DNA from: Pseudomonadota bacterium
GTDB lineage: Bacteria > Bdellovibrionota > Bacteriovoracia > Bacteriovoracales > Bacteriovoracaceae
Direction: 5' to 3'
Assembly (NCBI GenBank): GCA_027487515.1
Contig: JAIYDL010000005.1
Location: 62,001 to 126,000 of the forward strand
DNA: 64,000 nt
Part shown: piece after piece, positions 1-8,267 of the stretch
Position numbering within the stretch: the first letter of the stretch is position 1
Layout of the letters: each line of letters begins with the position of its first letter
Translations under genes and position numbers: made by a program
Notes under the pieces: generated by a model
The model's database searches: none
The model's input: only the letters and a program-made list of their open reading frames with translations
Told to the model about the DNA's origin: nothing

Positions 1-1
1 T

Positions 2-37
2 GAGCTTCTGAAGGCCGTCACGGAAGTGCTGGCGTGA
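2..37 (+). CDS. C-terminal tail of an upstream gene (partial)
   Basis: An open frame enters from the left edge and reads ELLKAVTEVLA before a TGA at 35-37. It overlaps the GTG start of the next gene in a GTGA arrangement, as in translationally coupled operon genes. The protein cannot be identified from eleven residues. By position it could be another component of the peptide-uptake system whose binding protein follows, but that is only inference. Confidence 0.35.
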   Translation, partial: ELLKAVTEVLA

Positions 38-1749
38 AGCTCGCACTACTCGCACTCTTAGTCATCAGCTGTGCCTGCACGAAGCGAGGACAGAACTCAG
101 ACCAAATCGACATCTCTCTCAGCGCAGATATTTCGACGCTTGATCCGGCCAACTGTTACGATACGATTTGTTTTCAGCCCTTGATGCAGGTCTACGAGAC
201 TCTTTACGAGATCGAGTACCTCAAGCGACCGTATACCCTGCGACCCCTTCTCGCGGATGGGTTCCCGGCCGTGTCAACGAACCGACTGAAGTACACCTTC
301 AAAATCAAGAAAGGAATCCGCTATCATCCCTCGGAACTCCTCCCAAAAGATCGGGAGGTGACGGCGCAGGACTTCGTCAACCAGATCAAGCGGCTGGCCT
401 TTCAGGGTACGAGGTCCCAGGGCCTGTGGCTCGTCGACCAGAAGATAAAAGGTCTCAGCGAATGGCGCGAAAAAGTCGGAACGAACCTCGAAAAGTTCTT
501 CCAGGAACCGATCAGCGGTGTGTCCGCACCGGACGACAGAACTCTCGTAATTGAGCTCCTGAGGCCCTACCCGCAGCTCCTCTGGGCCATGGGCATGAGC
601 TTCACCTCCCCCGTGCCAGAGGAGGCGATCCGGCGTGCGCAGAACGACCTCCGGGATAAGTTCGTCGGCACGGGGCCCTACATCATCACGAGGTACAATC
701 CCTCCCAAGAAGTGGTGCTGACGAAGAATGAAGCCTACACTGCGAGCGTTTACCCCTCGCAGGGCGATCGCTTCGCTCATGAAAAAGGTCTTCTGAAAGA
801 TGCCGGCGCCAGACTACCGTTCGTGAAAAATGTGCACTTCCGGGTGATCGAAGAAACCCAGACGGAGTGGCTCAACTTCATGGCCCGCAAAATCGACCTG
901 GTCAACCTCATGAAAGATCAGTATCCGCTGGCACTGACACCAGAAGGGAAGCTCAAGCCAGAGATCACGAAGGAGAGCATCAACCTCCAGGCGTCACCGA
1001 CTCTGATCTATTGGTGGATCTCGTTCAACATGAAGGACCCTCTCCTCGGGAAGAACCTGAACCTCCGGAAGGCCATCGCTTACGGAGTTAACATTGATAA
1101 GTACATCGAGCTCTTTACCTACAACATCGCCCAGAAGGCGAACTCGATCTATCCTCCAGGGATCGCTGGGTACTCGCCCTCGAGGGACCTGCCCTACAAG
1201 TATGACCTTCCTCTCGCCAAGGAGTACCTCAAGAAGGCCGGGTTTCCGAATGGGAAGGGCCTTCCGAAGCTGATCTACGACGTCCGAGGGGCCGACACGC
1301 GCAAGCGCCAAATGGGGGAGTTCGTCCAGCAGGAGCTGAGGAATCTCGGGATCGAAGTCGAAGTGCGCCTCAACACGTTCCCTGCTTTCCTCGAGAAGTC
1401 CCGGAGCGGAGATCTGCAGTTTTGGCAAGGCGGCTGGGTGCTCGACTATCCGGACGCCGAAAATGTTCTTCAGCTCCTGACCACAGCACACTTCCCACCG
1501 GGACCAAACTCTTCCCAGTACTCGAACCCGGAGTACGATCGACTGTTCAATGAACTTCGGGAGCTCGAGGACGGGGATCGGAAGTTCGAATTGATGCGAA
1601 ACCTCGAAGACATCATCCACCGGGATCTGCCCTGGACGATGCAGTACTACTCCCGGAACTACATCCTCTACCACGATTACTTAAAGAACTTCCGCTACTC
1701 GGACATTATCTATAACAATGTCAAATACCTCCGAGTTGTGGGGAAGTAG
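34..1749 (+). CDS. Peptide/nickel-type ABC transporter solute-binding lipoprotein (SBP family 5)
   Basis: A 571-residue extracytoplasmic binding protein of the oligopeptide (OppA/DppA) family, which captures peptides and passes them to an inner-membrane ABC permease. It begins with GTG. The signal peptide is short and hydrophobic and ends in a lipobox-like V-I-S-C (Cys13; Cys15 is an alternative), so a lipid anchor is likely. Family features include the early DISTLDPANCYDT segment, a GTGPYIITRYNP segment near residue 210, and the C-terminal half with an RKAIAYGVNIDKYI helix and a WQGGWVLDYPDAENVL segment. Length is normal for the family. The start overlaps the stop of the preceding frame (GTGA), suggesting an operon whose other transporter genes lie to the left. 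Substrate unknown; peptides are the default guess. Confidence 0.9.
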   Translation: MKLALLALLVISCACTKRGQNSDQIDISLSADISTLDPANCYDTICFQPLMQVYETLYEIEYLKRPYTLRPLLADGFPAVSTNRLKYTFKIKKGIRYHPSELLPKDREVTAQDFVNQIKRLAFQGTRSQGLWLVDQKIKGLSEWREKVGTNLEKFFQEPISGVSAPDDRTLVIELLRPYPQLLWAMGMSFTSPVPEEAIRRAQNDLRDKFVGTGPYIITRYNPSQEVVLTKNEAYTASVYPSQGDRFAHEKGLLKDAGARLPFVKNVHFRVIEETQTEWLNFMARKIDLVNLMKDQYPLALTPEGKLKPEITKESINLQASPTLIYWWISFNMKDPLLGKNLNLRKAIAYGVNIDKYIELFTYNIAQKANSIYPPGIAGYSPSRDLPYKYDLPLAKEYLKKAGFPNGKGLPKLIYDVRGADTRKRQMGEFVQQELRNLGIEVEVRLNTFPAFLEKSRSGDLQFWQGGWVLDYPDAENVLQLLTTAHFPPGPNSSQYSNPEYDRLFNELRELEDGDRKFELMRNLEDIIHRDLPWTMQYYSRNYILYHDYLKNFRYSDIIYNNVKYLRVVGK

Positions 1750-1852
1750 GAAAGGACGACCTCTTTCGTCGGAGAAGGCTACGGCCCTGGGCCCCGTAAA
1801 CTTCTGCCGGTGTCCGACGATAAGCCAAAAGGAATCACCCTGCGAGGATCCG

Positions 1853-2236
1853 ATGAAGGCCCTGACCCTCTTTTTATTTTTCCTCTTCTCACACGAGATT
1901 CACGCACGTTCTTACGTCATCTTTAGCCTCGCCCAGGACCTCCCGATGGGGTTCGAGAACGAAGTGGTTCGAAAGAACTACTACGTGAACCTTGGGACCG
2001 CTCAGGGTGTGAACAAAGACAGCGTCCTCGATGTCTTCAGGATTGTTTCCGTGCAAAACCCTTACGACAATAAGAAACGCGTGAACTACAAAGTGAAGAT
2101 CGGTGAACTCAAAGTGATCCACTCCTCTCCGGATGCGGCGATCGCGATGGTCCATGCGTATGAAAAAGAAGACGCCCCGGTGTTCGAGCTCAACCAATTC
2201 ATGATCGGTGACCACGTTGCCATCAACGTCGATTAG
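1853..2236 (+). CDS. Small secreted protein of unknown function
   Basis: A 127-residue protein with a clear Sec signal peptide (MKALTLFLFFLFSHEIHA). The frame is open upstream to 1718, but ATG 1853 is preceded by GAGG at 1844-1847 and starts exactly at the signal peptide, so it is chosen. The mature part is beta-rich and contains NLGTAQGVNKDSVLDVFRI, then KVKIGELKVIHSSPDAAIAMV. This pattern of a property fixed at G-V-x-x-x-S followed by an I-G-x-L-x-V strand resembles the C-terminal domain of FlgT-like and other periplasmic proteins. The resemblance is by eye only. Probably periplasmic. It lies about 100 bases after the binding-protein gene and may be co-transcribed. Its TAG stop overlaps the stop of a small gene on the other strand. 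Confidence 0.75.
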   Translation: MKALTLFLFFLFSHEIHARSYVIFSLAQDLPMGFENEVVRKNYYVNLGTAQGVNKDSVLDVFRIVSVQNPYDNKKRVNYKVKIGELKVIHSSPDAAIAMVHAYEKEDAPVFELNQFMIGDHVAINVD

Positions 2237-2493
2237 CTCCTATCTACGCACTCCCCTAAAGGCCTCACTTTAATTATCCGACCTCTCAACAGTCCGTCCT
2301 CAAGACAGACCAACTGGACGTAGAGAAGGTATTCGCCCCCCCGCTGAACTTGAAGGTCAGGCGGGCCTCGGAGCTGCACGCCCCGGAGGCTTTCTCCTAG
2401 GAAGACACCGCGGAAGTGAAACTCATAGGAGCTCTCGAGGGAGTTGAATTCCGTGACTCGAAGGCATTTCGAAACTATAATAAGGGTCTTCAT
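2233..2493 (-). CDS. Possible small cytoplasmic protein, beta-rich
   Basis: An 86-residue frame starting at ATG 2493, with GGAA just upstream on the same strand. An in-frame GTG at 2523 is an alternative start. The sequence alternates strands and glycines (FRGVFLGESLRG, QRGGEYLLYVQLV, EDGLLRGRIIKV), like a small OB-fold or SH3-like barrel. Codons match the GC-rich codon use of neighbouring genes, with many CTC, GTC, CGG and TTC. It fills an otherwise empty 350-base interval and its stop overlaps the convergent gene by four bases (TTAG). No family is recognised. It could still be a chance frame. Confidence 0.45.
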   Translation of the reverse strand: MKTLIIVSKCLRVTEFNSLESSYEFHFRGVFLGESLRGVQLRGPPDLQVQRGGEYLLYVQLVCLEDGLLRGRIIKVRPLGECVDRS

Positions 2494-2588
2494 GCTTTCC
2501 GATAAGCAAGTAAAGGACCGCACATCGCAAGTGTAACTTTCCGAATTCTATGAGGCGATGGTGCGACGTGAAGGAAAAAGGATACTCC

Positions 2589-4424
2589 ATGGTGCAGGGA
2601 CCAAGAACGATTGGAAGATTACTCAAGCATAGGGTCCAGAAGACACCGGACCGCCACGCCATCGGCTGGATTGAGAACAACGAGGTCAAAGGCCAGTCTT
2701 TCAGCGACTACAAAAACACCATTGAAGTCCTCGTGGCCGGGTTTAAAAAAATCGACGTCGCCGTTGGAGACAAGGTGGCCATCCTTGCCCAGACCTGCAA
2801 AGAGTGGCACCTCCTGGACATGGGGATCATGCTGTCGCGCTGCTGTGTTGTGCCGGTCTATCCGAGCTACACCGCCGGAGAGGTCGACTACATCTTCCAG
2901 CATTCAGATGCGAGTGTGCTGATCGTCGAGAACGAGAAGCAGCTCGAGAAAGTGCTTCCCGTGCTCGGCACCTGGAAGAACCTGAAGGTTGTCCTTTCCA
3001 TCGCTGAGCTCCCTGAAGACTCCCTGAAGAAGATCCGAAACCAGTATCCGTATTTCACGTACCGCGAACTGCTCCGGCTCGGGAGCGATGAGCTGCGATC
3101 GCATCCGGATCTTCTCGAGAACTGCATCGCCAACCAACAGCCCGAAGAACTGGCGAGCATCATCTACACCTCCGGGACAACCGGAGAGCCCAAGGGCGCC
3201 GTCGTCACTCAGCATGCTCTCACAACCATGCTCCTGAACGTCGAGGCGACGATCAAAACGGCCTTCAATTCGAACGACCGGACGTTGGTGTTTCTCCCGC
3301 TGTCTCACGTCCTGGGGCGCTGTGATTCACTCCTGCCGCTGGTGTTCGGATGGCAAGCGGTCTACGCCGAATCCCTCGAAAGACTCATCGACAACCTCGC
3401 CGTCGTGAGACCCACGGTGATGATCGCCGTTCCGAGGATCTTCGAGAAAATCTACGCGAAGGTTCGAGATCAGATCGCCCAAGGGTCCGTCATCGAGAAG
3501 CAGGCCTTTAAGTGGGCCCTCGGCGTCGCCGAGCGCTACTTCGCGAAGATCGATAAGGACCTCTCGCCGAGTGCCGCGGAGATCATCGAGTACACGCTCG
3601 CCAACCGCATCGTATTCTCGAAGATCTATAACCGCTTCGGGGGAAGGATTCGCTACTTCGTCTCGGGTGGCGCCCCTCTTGCGGTAGAGATCATTAAGTT
3701 TCTACGCTATGCGAACCTCACCATCCTCGAGGGCTACGGTCTGACGGAAACGATCGCTCCCTGCTCCCTCAATCCCCTCGCCAAGCAGGTGCCAGGAACG
3801 GTGGGACGGCCGATGGGTGATGTGGAATTTTCTTTCGCCGATGACGGAGAGATTCTCATCAAAACCGAAGCGCTCTTTAAGGAGTACTACAAGAACCCGG
3901 ACGCGACTCGAGAGGCCCTGAGAGACGGGTGGTTTCACTCGGGGGACATCGGAGAATTCACTCCGGACGGGTACCTGCGGATCACGGATCGGAAGAAAGA
4001 CATCATCATCACCAGCGGCGGGAAGAACGTCGCCCCGCAGAAGATTGAAAACCTGGCGAAGACGAAGCCTCACATCTCCCAGTTAGTCGTCATTGGGGAA
4101 AGGAGGAATTTCCTCACGGCCCTGGTCGGAATTGAAAAAGAACGCTTCCTCAGTAAGCTCGAAGACCTTGGTCTTCCGTCAGACTGTTCTGTGATCGACC
4201 TGGCAGGAAATCCGAAAGTGCGTGAACTCATCCAAAAGGAAATCCAGGAAGTAAACGCAGAGCTGGCCCAGTTCGAAAGCATCAAGAAATTCACCATCAT
4301 TACGGAGGAATTTTCTACGGATAACTTCCTCACCCCATCCCTTAAGATTAAAAGAAAAGTGGTCACTGAGCGGTATAAGTCGGAAATTGCTCTCATGTAT
4401 GGTCAGGCGGGCGAAGATAGCTAA
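2589..4424 (+). CDS. Long-chain acyl-CoA synthetase (AMP-forming)
   Basis: A 611-residue enzyme of the ANL superfamily that activates fatty acids to acyl-CoA with ATP, for beta-oxidation or phospholipid recycling. The phosphate-binding loop YTSGTTGEPKG lies near residues 193-203. The adenine-binding motif GYGLTE is near 382-387. The hinge and C-terminal lid run through WFHSGDIG (about 448) and ITDRKKDIIITSGGKN (about 465-480). The segment SLKIKRKVV at the end resembles the C-terminus of LC-FACS/FAA1-type enzymes. ATG 2589 is chosen because AAGGA lies six bases upstream and the family N-terminus fits; an in-frame ATG at 2550 would add 13 residues. No transmembrane segment is seen, so it is probably cytosolic or peripheral at the membrane. 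Chain-length preference cannot be read from sequence. Confidence 0.92.
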   Translation: MVQGPRTIGRLLKHRVQKTPDRHAIGWIENNEVKGQSFSDYKNTIEVLVAGFKKIDVAVGDKVAILAQTCKEWHLLDMGIMLSRCCVVPVYPSYTAGEVDYIFQHSDASVLIVENEKQLEKVLPVLGTWKNLKVVLSIAELPEDSLKKIRNQYPYFTYRELLRLGSDELRSHPDLLENCIANQQPEELASIIYTSGTTGEPKGAVVTQHALTTMLLNVEATIKTAFNSNDRTLVFLPLSHVLGRCDSLLPLVFGWQAVYAESLERLIDNLAVVRPTVMIAVPRIFEKIYAKVRDQIAQGSVIEKQAFKWALGVAERYFAKIDKDLSPSAAEIIEYTLANRIVFSKIYNRFGGRIRYFVSGGAPLAVEIIKFLRYANLTILEGYGLTETIAPCSLNPLAKQVPGTVGRPMGDVEFSFADDGEILIKTEALFKEYYKNPDATREALRDGWFHSGDIGEFTPDGYLRITDRKKDIIITSGGKNVAPQKIENLAKTKPHISQLVVIGERRNFLTALVGIEKERFLSKLEDLGLPSDCSVIDLAGNPKVRELIQKEIQEVNAELAQFESIKKFTIITEEFSTDNFLTPSLKIKRKVVTERYKSEIALMYGQAGEDS

Positions 4425-4473
4425 GCGCTTCATTATCCTAATCAGTGCGCTGCAGCAAACGCTTAAAAGCTCT

Positions 4474-4502
4474 TTGACAGAACTCGCCTAATCCTCTAAA
4501 AA
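4474..4502 (+). promoter_or_regulatory. Probable sigma-70 promoter for rpoZ
   Basis: A perfect -35 hexamer TTGACA (4474-4479) is followed after 17 bases by TAAAAA (4497-4502). Transcription would start about 25 bases before the rpoZ ATG, leaving room for the AAGAGGT ribosome-binding site. The -10 matches the consensus at four of six positions. Confidence 0.55.
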
Positions 4503-4535
4503 TGAAGTTTCACTTCCCCCTTAAGAGGTATTCCT

Positions 4536-4748
4536 ATGGCACGAGTCACCGTCGAAGATTGTTTAGAGCACGTCGAAAACCGCTACGAACTTGTTCATCT
4601 GACAGCGAAGCGCGTGAAGCAGCTCCGGGAAGGTGACGATTCTCAGGTCAAGAGCCGGAACAAAGAAGTCGTAACCGCTCTGCGCGAAATCGCCGCTGGG
4701 AAGGTCAAGCACACCATCAAGTCTGAATACGATTCCGACGAATTCTAA
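4536..4748 (+). CDS. rpoZ: RNA polymerase omega subunit
   Basis: A 70-residue protein with the omega family pattern: [30 protein letters not shown] at the start, then [15 protein letters not shown]. Omega wraps the C-terminus of the beta-prime subunit and helps RNA polymerase assemble. Length is normal for a short omega. AAGAGGT sits about seven bases before the ATG. The gene stands alone between its own promoter and a strong terminator; it is not next to gmk or spoT as in many proteobacteria. Confidence 0.95.
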   Translation: MARVTVEDCLEHVENRYELVHLTAKRVKQLREGDDSQVKSRNKEVVTALREIAAGKVKHTIKSEYDSDEF

Positions 4749-4769
4749 GGTCGAAAAAACCTTTCATCG

Positions 4770-4800
4770 AAAAGCCACCCTCGAGGTGGCTTTTTTATTT
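4770..4800 (+). terminator. Intrinsic terminator of rpoZ (probably bidirectional)
   Basis: A ten-base-pair stem AAAAGCCACC / GGTGGCTTTT with a five-base loop, followed by TTTTTTATTTT. It ends at the stop of the convergent gene on the - strand. The mirrored stem is followed there by TTTT, so it may stop transcription from both sides. Confidence 0.88.
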
Positions 4801-5388
4801 TCATTCTACGTAGAGAATACCGAGGTCCTTAAAGAGGCAGTAGGCCGGAGGACGGACCTTGCTACAGGCGAAACTAAAACTGAAGGGTTCCGGAGCTGTT
4901 GCGACACCGTACTTGTGCTTCGTCATGTGCTTCAAATCGGCCGACAACTTCATGCCCTCTTGGAGCGACCACTTCTTCGTCGCCAGCACATCGAAAACTT
5001 TTTTGAGCTCCGGATAGAGGTCTGATCCCTGGGTAATCTGGAACTCATCGAGAAGAAGGAATGAACTGTGAGGCGCCGGTTTGGAAAGTTGATTGAAACT
5101 TGTGTTTCCTTGACGGAGGAGCTCGTCGGAAGATTTTAGTTTCTTCAGCACAGCTTCCAGAACTTTCAACTCCCCCGCAATCACCTCTCCCTTCTCGAGC
5201 TCAAAAGTGCCAAGAGTGTAGTCTCTGTTCTTATCAAAGAAGTTGGACTTCTTCTTATAGAGCACTTTCTCTTTGAGCTCGAAGCCTTGGTAAGACGAAC
5301 CCTCGGTGAGGCTGATCGCCTGGGAGAGCGTCACCGCCTGAAGACCAGGACTCATGGTTAGCATCAAAAACAGAGCGGACCTTCTCAC
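4801..5388 (-). CDS. Small secreted protein, paralogue family member 3 (last gene of the metzincin array)
   Basis: A 195-residue protein with an N-terminal signal peptide (cleavage near LQA-VTLS). It belongs to a family of three in this window, with homologues at 7003-7599 and 7683-8267. Shared blocks are an early S-x-x-E-G-x-S segment, KKSNFFD or a variant, a central SFNQLS/SFNDLS followed by PH, SDLYPEL-KVF, KKW--EG, and a C-terminal C-S/N-x-x-x-x-P-x-x-C-x-FKD-GI. The two C-terminal cysteines are conserved and probably form a disulfide. The start is GTG and overlaps the stop of the preceding metzincin-like gene by four bases (GTGA), so the two are translationally coupled. No known family is recognised. 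Candidate roles are inhibitor, chaperone or co-factor of the protease; none is shown by sequence. Confidence 0.85.
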   Translation of the reverse strand: MRRSALFLMLTMSPGLQAVTLSQAISLTEGSSYQGFELKEKVLYKKKSNFFDKNRDYTLGTFELEKGEVIAGELKVLEAVLKKLKSSDELLRQGNTSFNQLSKPAPHSSFLLLDEFQITQGSDLYPELKKVFDVLATKKWSLQEGMKLSADLKHMTKHKYGVATAPEPFSFSFACSKVRPPAYCLFKDLGILYVE

Positions 5389-6953
5389 TGAGATATCCCG
5401 AGGTAAAAGGAATCATCCTGACACTGCCGAGGTGGATTGCAGTTCGTCCCTCGGTAGGCCCATTCGGCACATTGACTATAGTTCGCGGAGCGGCCTCCCG
5501 GACAGTTCCCCTCAACGATCCTGTGATAATGCGACGGGTGAAGCAAGGAAGGGATGGTCGGTCGAGAGATCAAGACAAGGGAGCCATTATTCATCGTCCC
5601 ATTAGCAGGGTAGGCACCGGAAGCGTTTAACTCGTCAGTGAGTGTCGTATCCGTTTCAGTGTTGTCGGGGCATTCGTTACGGGGTGGAGGGTTCTGGATG
5701 TCGGCCCTGATGCGGCCGATGGTGTCCGCGCAGACTCTGTCATCCGGAGGACAGAAGCAGGTAATCTTGTTGCGCCCAAGGACATGAAACGGAGCTTGGT
5801 TGACGTATCCCATGCTCCGGGAGTCGATGACGATGTAGTTCGGATTCGAGTGCGGGAGAAGAACGAGGTTCTTCGACGGTTCTGTGAGAGGCCCTGAATA
5901 CGATAGGACCTGACAGCGGTCACGCCGGAAGTCGATGGGGAGAATCTGCGGGGCTTCCGCAGAAAGGAATCGCTGGCGAAGGTTCGAATCTGAACTGTTC
6001 ATGATCCCGCGGCACGAGGGAGTGTTCGTACACCGGCACGCCATCGCCGTCCTCACGGCCCGCGGGAACACTTCCTCTTGGCGGCGCATGATAGAAGGTG
6101 TCCGGACGACAACGCGGCAAGCATAGCGTTGACTCAACTCTTGGCTTTGCTCCTCGTACTCATCGCAAAGACCCATCAAGTGGAGGACCTCATGAACGAC
6201 GGTGGCGCAGTCGATGTCAGATTGGTAGGCGAGTGCGTTGGAGCGAAAACTAGGCGACTCGATGGAGATGTTGTTCATGAGCGGCCTCTCGCCCCACGGC
6301 AGTCGTTGGACATCCGCGGGGGATGCGGCGATGAGCTCAATCGTTCGACCATCCGGTCCCCGCATGGCCGGGGATGATCTTCGCAGGCACTGTTGGACTC
6401 TCCGGAACATGTTTTCGTTCGAAATTGAAGCTCCTGCCGTCTGCTGGAAATCGATACCTATCACGGCTTGATAGTTTCCGTCTTGCCGACGTTTAAGCAC
6501 ATGACCACCGATGCCGAAGTCATTGCGCGGGAAGGTCCGGTGCTGTCCAGGTGAGAGTTCTCCGCACCGACTTCCGCGCTCAGTCCGCTCCAGATGGGCC
6601 AGAATATCGACGATCGTTTGGTTCGCGGGTTCTTGGGTACATTCATCGGAGCTCGACTGAGAGGCTTCCGAACCTCGAAGGCCGTGGATCCGATTGTACA
6701 TCTGGTGGAGGTTCCGACGAATCGCTTCCTGCTCGGAGGGCCCCCCGTTTCGGAGTCGATTGGCCCTTGCGAGCATGTAGTTCTGAGCAAACTGAGGGAG
6801 GTCTTGGGGTCCGAGGCGTGAAATAATAGTGGGGAGATTCCGTTCGATCGCTCGGTCATCGGTGCTCAACTGACGGCGCATGAACTCCGCATTGCTCGAG
6901 GAGAAACTTCGCACCGATGAAAAAAACAGAAGGGCCATCAACAGAGGTATCAT
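5385..6953 (-). CDS. Secreted metzincin-like zinc metalloprotease, paralogue 3
   Basis: A 522-residue secreted protein. A signal peptide is followed by a helical region (about 25-95), a middle domain and a zinc site HEVLHLMGLCDEY at residues 254-266. This fits HExxHxxGxxD exactly: H254, H258 and D264 as predicted zinc ligands and E255 as the catalytic base. S-I-M at about 287-289 could be the Met-turn. The C-terminal third is cysteine-rich and ends with an EGNCPGGRSANYSQCAEWAY block shared with its two paralogues. The Asp-type third ligand recalls snapalysin (GLPDHY). Whole-length family membership is not recognised. It is co-transcribed with a small paralogue before it (49-base gap) and one after it (4-base overlap). 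ATG 6953 is used; the in-frame ATG of residue 6 is possible. Proteolytic activity is inferred. Confidence 0.85.
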   Translation of the reverse strand: MIPLLMALLFFSSVRSFSSSNAEFMRRQLSTDDRAIERNLPTIISRLGPQDLPQFAQNYMLARANRLRNGGPSEQEAIRRNLHQMYNRIHGLRGSEASQSSSDECTQEPANQTIVDILAHLERTERGSRCGELSPGQHRTFPRNDFGIGGHVLKRRQDGNYQAVIGIDFQQTAGASISNENMFRRVQQCLRRSSPAMRGPDGRTIELIAASPADVQRLPWGERPLMNNISIESPSFRSNALAYQSDIDCATVVHEVLHLMGLCDEYEEQSQELSQRYACRVVVRTPSIMRRQEEVFPRAVRTAMACRCTNTPSCRGIMNSSDSNLRQRFLSAEAPQILPIDFRRDRCQVLSYSGPLTEPSKNLVLLPHSNPNYIVIDSRSMGYVNQAPFHVLGRNKITCFCPPDDRVCADTIGRIRADIQNPPPRNECPDNTETDTTLTDELNASGAYPANGTMNNGSLVLISRPTIPSLLHPSHYHRIVEGNCPGGRSANYSQCAEWAYRGTNCNPPRQCQDDSFYLGISQ

Positions 6954-7002
6954 TTACGAACTTTCCGAAGTCCTCCCGGGCGGAGGAAAAGTTTGGAATC
7001 CG

Positions 7003-7599
7003 TCATTTCACTTGCTGGACGTAGATCATGCCCAGATCTTTAAAATAACAGTGAGCGGGCGCGGTCCGCTTGCTACAGGAGAAGGCAAAATCGAAGGCCT
7101 TGGACTCGATGCTTTTTCCGCCCTTCACCATCGTCACTGACTTGTGATCTTCCGAAAGAATCACGCCGTCCTGGTGGGTCCATTTTTTCTGAAGAAGCGC
7201 ATCGAAGACTTTTCTGAGTTCCGGGTAGAGGTCCGATCCGGGAGCGACTCGAAAGTCTTCTAGAAGAAGGAACACTCCGTGGGGTTCCACGTTCGATAAC
7301 TGATTGAAGCTCCCGCCCTGCGCGCGAAGGATCTCATCCGCCGCCCGGAGCTTCGCGAGGACTCCTTCGAGGACTTTTTGTTCCGCGCGCGTCGACTCCC
7401 ATTTATCAAGACTAAACTCCCCGAGAACGTAGTTTTTCTGCTGGTCGAAGAAGTTTGATTTCTTGTGGTACGTCGAGCGGTCTCCGAGAACGAATGCTTG
7501 ACTCATCATCCCCTCGGTCCGACTGACCGCTTCGCTGATCGTCACCGCCAGGGTCAGCTGGGAGACCGAGAGCAAGAGGAGGAGAAAAATTAGTTTCAT
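7003..7599 (-). CDS. Small secreted protein, paralogue family member 2
   Basis: A 198-residue secreted protein (signal peptide MKLIFLLLLLSVSQLTLA) homologous to those at 4801-5388 and 7683-8267. It contains KKSNFFDQQKNYVLGEFSL, GSFNQLSNVEPHGVF, SDLYPELRKVFD and a C-terminal CSKRTAPAHC with two conserved cysteines. AGGA lies eight bases before ATG 7599. Unlike its siblings it does not overlap a metzincin-like gene upstream. It follows member 1 after 83 bases that hold a good promoter candidate, and precedes metzincin 3 by 49 bases. It therefore probably heads its own unit of small, large, small. Function unknown. Confidence 0.85.
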   Translation of the reverse strand: MKLIFLLLLLSVSQLTLAVTISEAVSRTEGMMSQAFVLGDRSTYHKKSNFFDQQKNYVLGEFSLDKWESTRAEQKVLEGVLAKLRAADEILRAQGGSFNQLSNVEPHGVFLLLEDFRVAPGSDLYPELRKVFDALLQKKWTHQDGVILSEDHKSVTMVKGGKSIESKAFDFAFSCSKRTAPAHCYFKDLGMIYVQQVK

Positions 7600-7630
7600 G
7601 GCGTTGATCCTGAAAGATTAGCTCAAGATC

Positions 7631-7658
7631 ATTATAAGTTGGATTAATCGATTCTCAG
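7631..7658 (-). promoter_or_regulatory. Probable promoter for the second half of the metzincin array
   Basis: On the - strand, CTGAGA (7658-7653) and a perfect TATAAT (7636-7631) are separated by 16 bases. The -10 ends about 31 bases before ATG 7599. This would allow the last three genes of the array to be transcribed separately from the first three. Confidence 0.5.
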
Positions 7659-7682
7659 CGGCGGCGGCAAAAATTGCTGGTC

Positions 7683-8267
7683 CTAGTCCACGAAAAGGAT
7701 CCCCTGATCTTTAAACAAGCAGTACCCCGGGGGTCTTTCTCGGTTGCAGTGGAAGGCGTAGCTAAAGGCCTGGGTCGAGACCTCTTTTCCGCCTCGGATC
7801 GTCGTTAGGGACTTGAGGTCATCGGTGATCCGGATGCCTTCCAGCTGGCGCCATTTTTTCAACGAAAGACTCCTAAAGATCTTCAGCAACTCAGGGTAAA
7901 TCCGAGAACTTTCTGAGACACGAAAATTCTCAACCATGAAAAATGCACCGTGAGGTTTCACCGGAGAGAGATCGTTGAAGCTAGAGCCTCTTCGTCGAAG
8001 AGTCTCTTCGACCGTCTGGATCTGCGCTAAAATGCCGTTCACGAGTCGCTCTTCCGTCACAACGGACTCACCCCCAGCGAGGGCAAAGGTCCCGAGCCGG
8101 AGCTTCAGGGAGCGATCGAAGGCATTGGTTCGTCGGGTCTGGGTCATACTCTTTGAGAGGGAGAATGTTTGCAGGGAGGTCCCCTCAGGAGAACTCTGGT
8201 AGTGGGTTAGATTGGCTGCATGCAAAACCGGAGCTAAGAATAAAAAGCAACACAGGACGAACTTCAT
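7683..8267 (-). CDS. Small secreted protein, paralogue family member 1
   Basis: A 194-residue secreted protein with signal peptide MKFVLCCFLFLAPVLHA. It has the family blocks in slightly diverged form: RRTNAFDRSLKLRLGTFAL in place of KKSNFFD, GSFNDLSPVKPHGAFFM, SSRIYPELLKIF and CNRERPPGYCLFKDQGILFV. Its ATG overlaps the TGA of the metzincin-like gene before it (ATGA), repeating the coupling of the last pair in the array. The mature protein is predicted to be soluble and periplasmic or exported. Function unknown. Its divergence from members 2 and 3 suggests that the array grew by older duplications rather than a recent copy event. Confidence 0.85.
   Translation of the reverse strand: MKFVLCCFLFLAPVLHAANLTHYQSSPEGTSLQTFSLSKSMTQTRRTNAFDRSLKLRLGTFALAGGESVVTEERLVNGILAQIQTVEETLRRRGSSFNDLSPVKPHGAFFMVENFRVSESSRIYPELLKIFRSLSLKKWRQLEGIRITDDLKSLTTIRGGKEVSTQAFSYAFHCNRERPPGYCLFKDQGILFVD

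Noticed and set aside
1755..1802. Hairpin behind the binding-protein gene
   Set aside because: TACGGCC/GGCC-CCGTA can pair with two extra C, but no T tract follows, so a terminator call is not supported.
1718..1852. N-terminal extension of the small secreted protein gene
   Set aside because: It would bury the signal peptide; ATG 1853 has an SD and starts at the signal peptide.
4425..4473. Hairpin after the acyl-CoA synthetase gene as a terminator
   Set aside because: TAAGCG and CGCTTA could pair, but the loop is over 30 bases and there is no T run.
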